Source of the DNA: Clostridiales bacterium
GTDB lineage: Bacteria > Bacillota > Clostridia > Oscillospirales > Acutalibacteraceae
DNA: 5,775 nt
Direction of reading: 5' to 3'
NCBI GenBank assembly: GCA_012522615.1
Contig: JAAYKB010000028.1
Span: 1-5,775, forward strand
This document shows, piece after piece, positions 5,736-5,775 of the stretch; within the stretch, counting starts at the first letter, position 1; every line of letters starts with the position of its first letter. The notes beneath the pieces were generated by a model. The model was not told the origin of the DNA. It did not search any database and worked only from the letters and a program-made list of their open reading frames with translations. The translations under genes and the position numbers were made by a program.

Positions 5736-5764
5736 ATACTAGCATAGCCGAAAAATAATTGCAA
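5736..5764 (-). promoter_or_regulatory. Probable secG promoter
   Basis: The minus strand has TTGCAA (5759-5764; 4 of 6), a 17-nt spacer ending in TGC (a TGN extended -10), and TAGTAT (5736-5741; 4 of 6). Transcription would start near 5729, giving a leader of about 60 nt. A nearer extended -10 (TGA-TATACT, 5686-5691) is a better hexamer match, but it would start inside the Shine-Dalgarno site and lacks a -35, so I prefer the distal one. A 9-bp direct repeat (ATACATACT on the plus strand, 5716-5724 and 5732-5740) overlaps this region. Confidence 0.45.
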
Positions 5765-5775
5765 GTAAATAATTA

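Overview
This window looks like the chromosome of an endospore-forming or spore-lineage Firmicute, most likely class Clostridia, with moderate GC content. Four things point there. The PurL end is of the long single-chain type, with the glutaminase domain fused at the C-terminus. A yaaL(DUF2508)-bofA pair is present. RNase R and enolase look clostridial, and purine-rich Shine-Dalgarno sites precede eno and secG. No mobile element, CRISPR array, tRNA or rRNA is visible. The genus cannot be named from the sequence alone.

Layout, left to right. (1) Positions 2-850, plus strand: the last ~282 codons of purL, whose start lies outside the window. (2) Positions 851-950: a convergent gap with a 9-bp hairpin that can end transcription from both sides. 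(3) Positions 951-1480, minus strand: yaaL and bofA, joined by a 4-base ATGA overlap. (4) Positions 1481-1636: a possible yaaL promoter region with a 13-bp palindrome, then the eno terminator. (5) Positions 1637-2956, minus: eno, with a near-perfect ribosome binding site and an extended -10 promoter. (6) Positions 3155-5275, minus: rnr (RNase R), intact and 706 residues long. (7) Positions 5276-5417: the rnr leader and promoter, then the secG terminator. (8) Positions 5418-5669, minus: secG. (9) Positions 5670-5775: the secG promoter region, with a 14-bp palindrome. No gap between genes exceeds 300 bases.

The minus-strand genes look like at least three units rather than one operon: secG, rnr (perhaps reading into eno, because I see no good terminator after rnr) plus eno from its own promoter, and yaaL-bofA. 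Their roles are protein export (SecG), RNA decay (RNase R), glycolysis (enolase) and control of sporulation sigma-factor processing (BofA). This is housekeeping DNA. I found no convincing new multi-gene system. The most interesting item is the rnr leader, where two mutually exclusive hairpins and a short in-frame upstream ORF surround the only Shine-Dalgarno-like sequence. That arrangement could make RNase R synthesis depend on RNA structure, temperature or ribosome transit.
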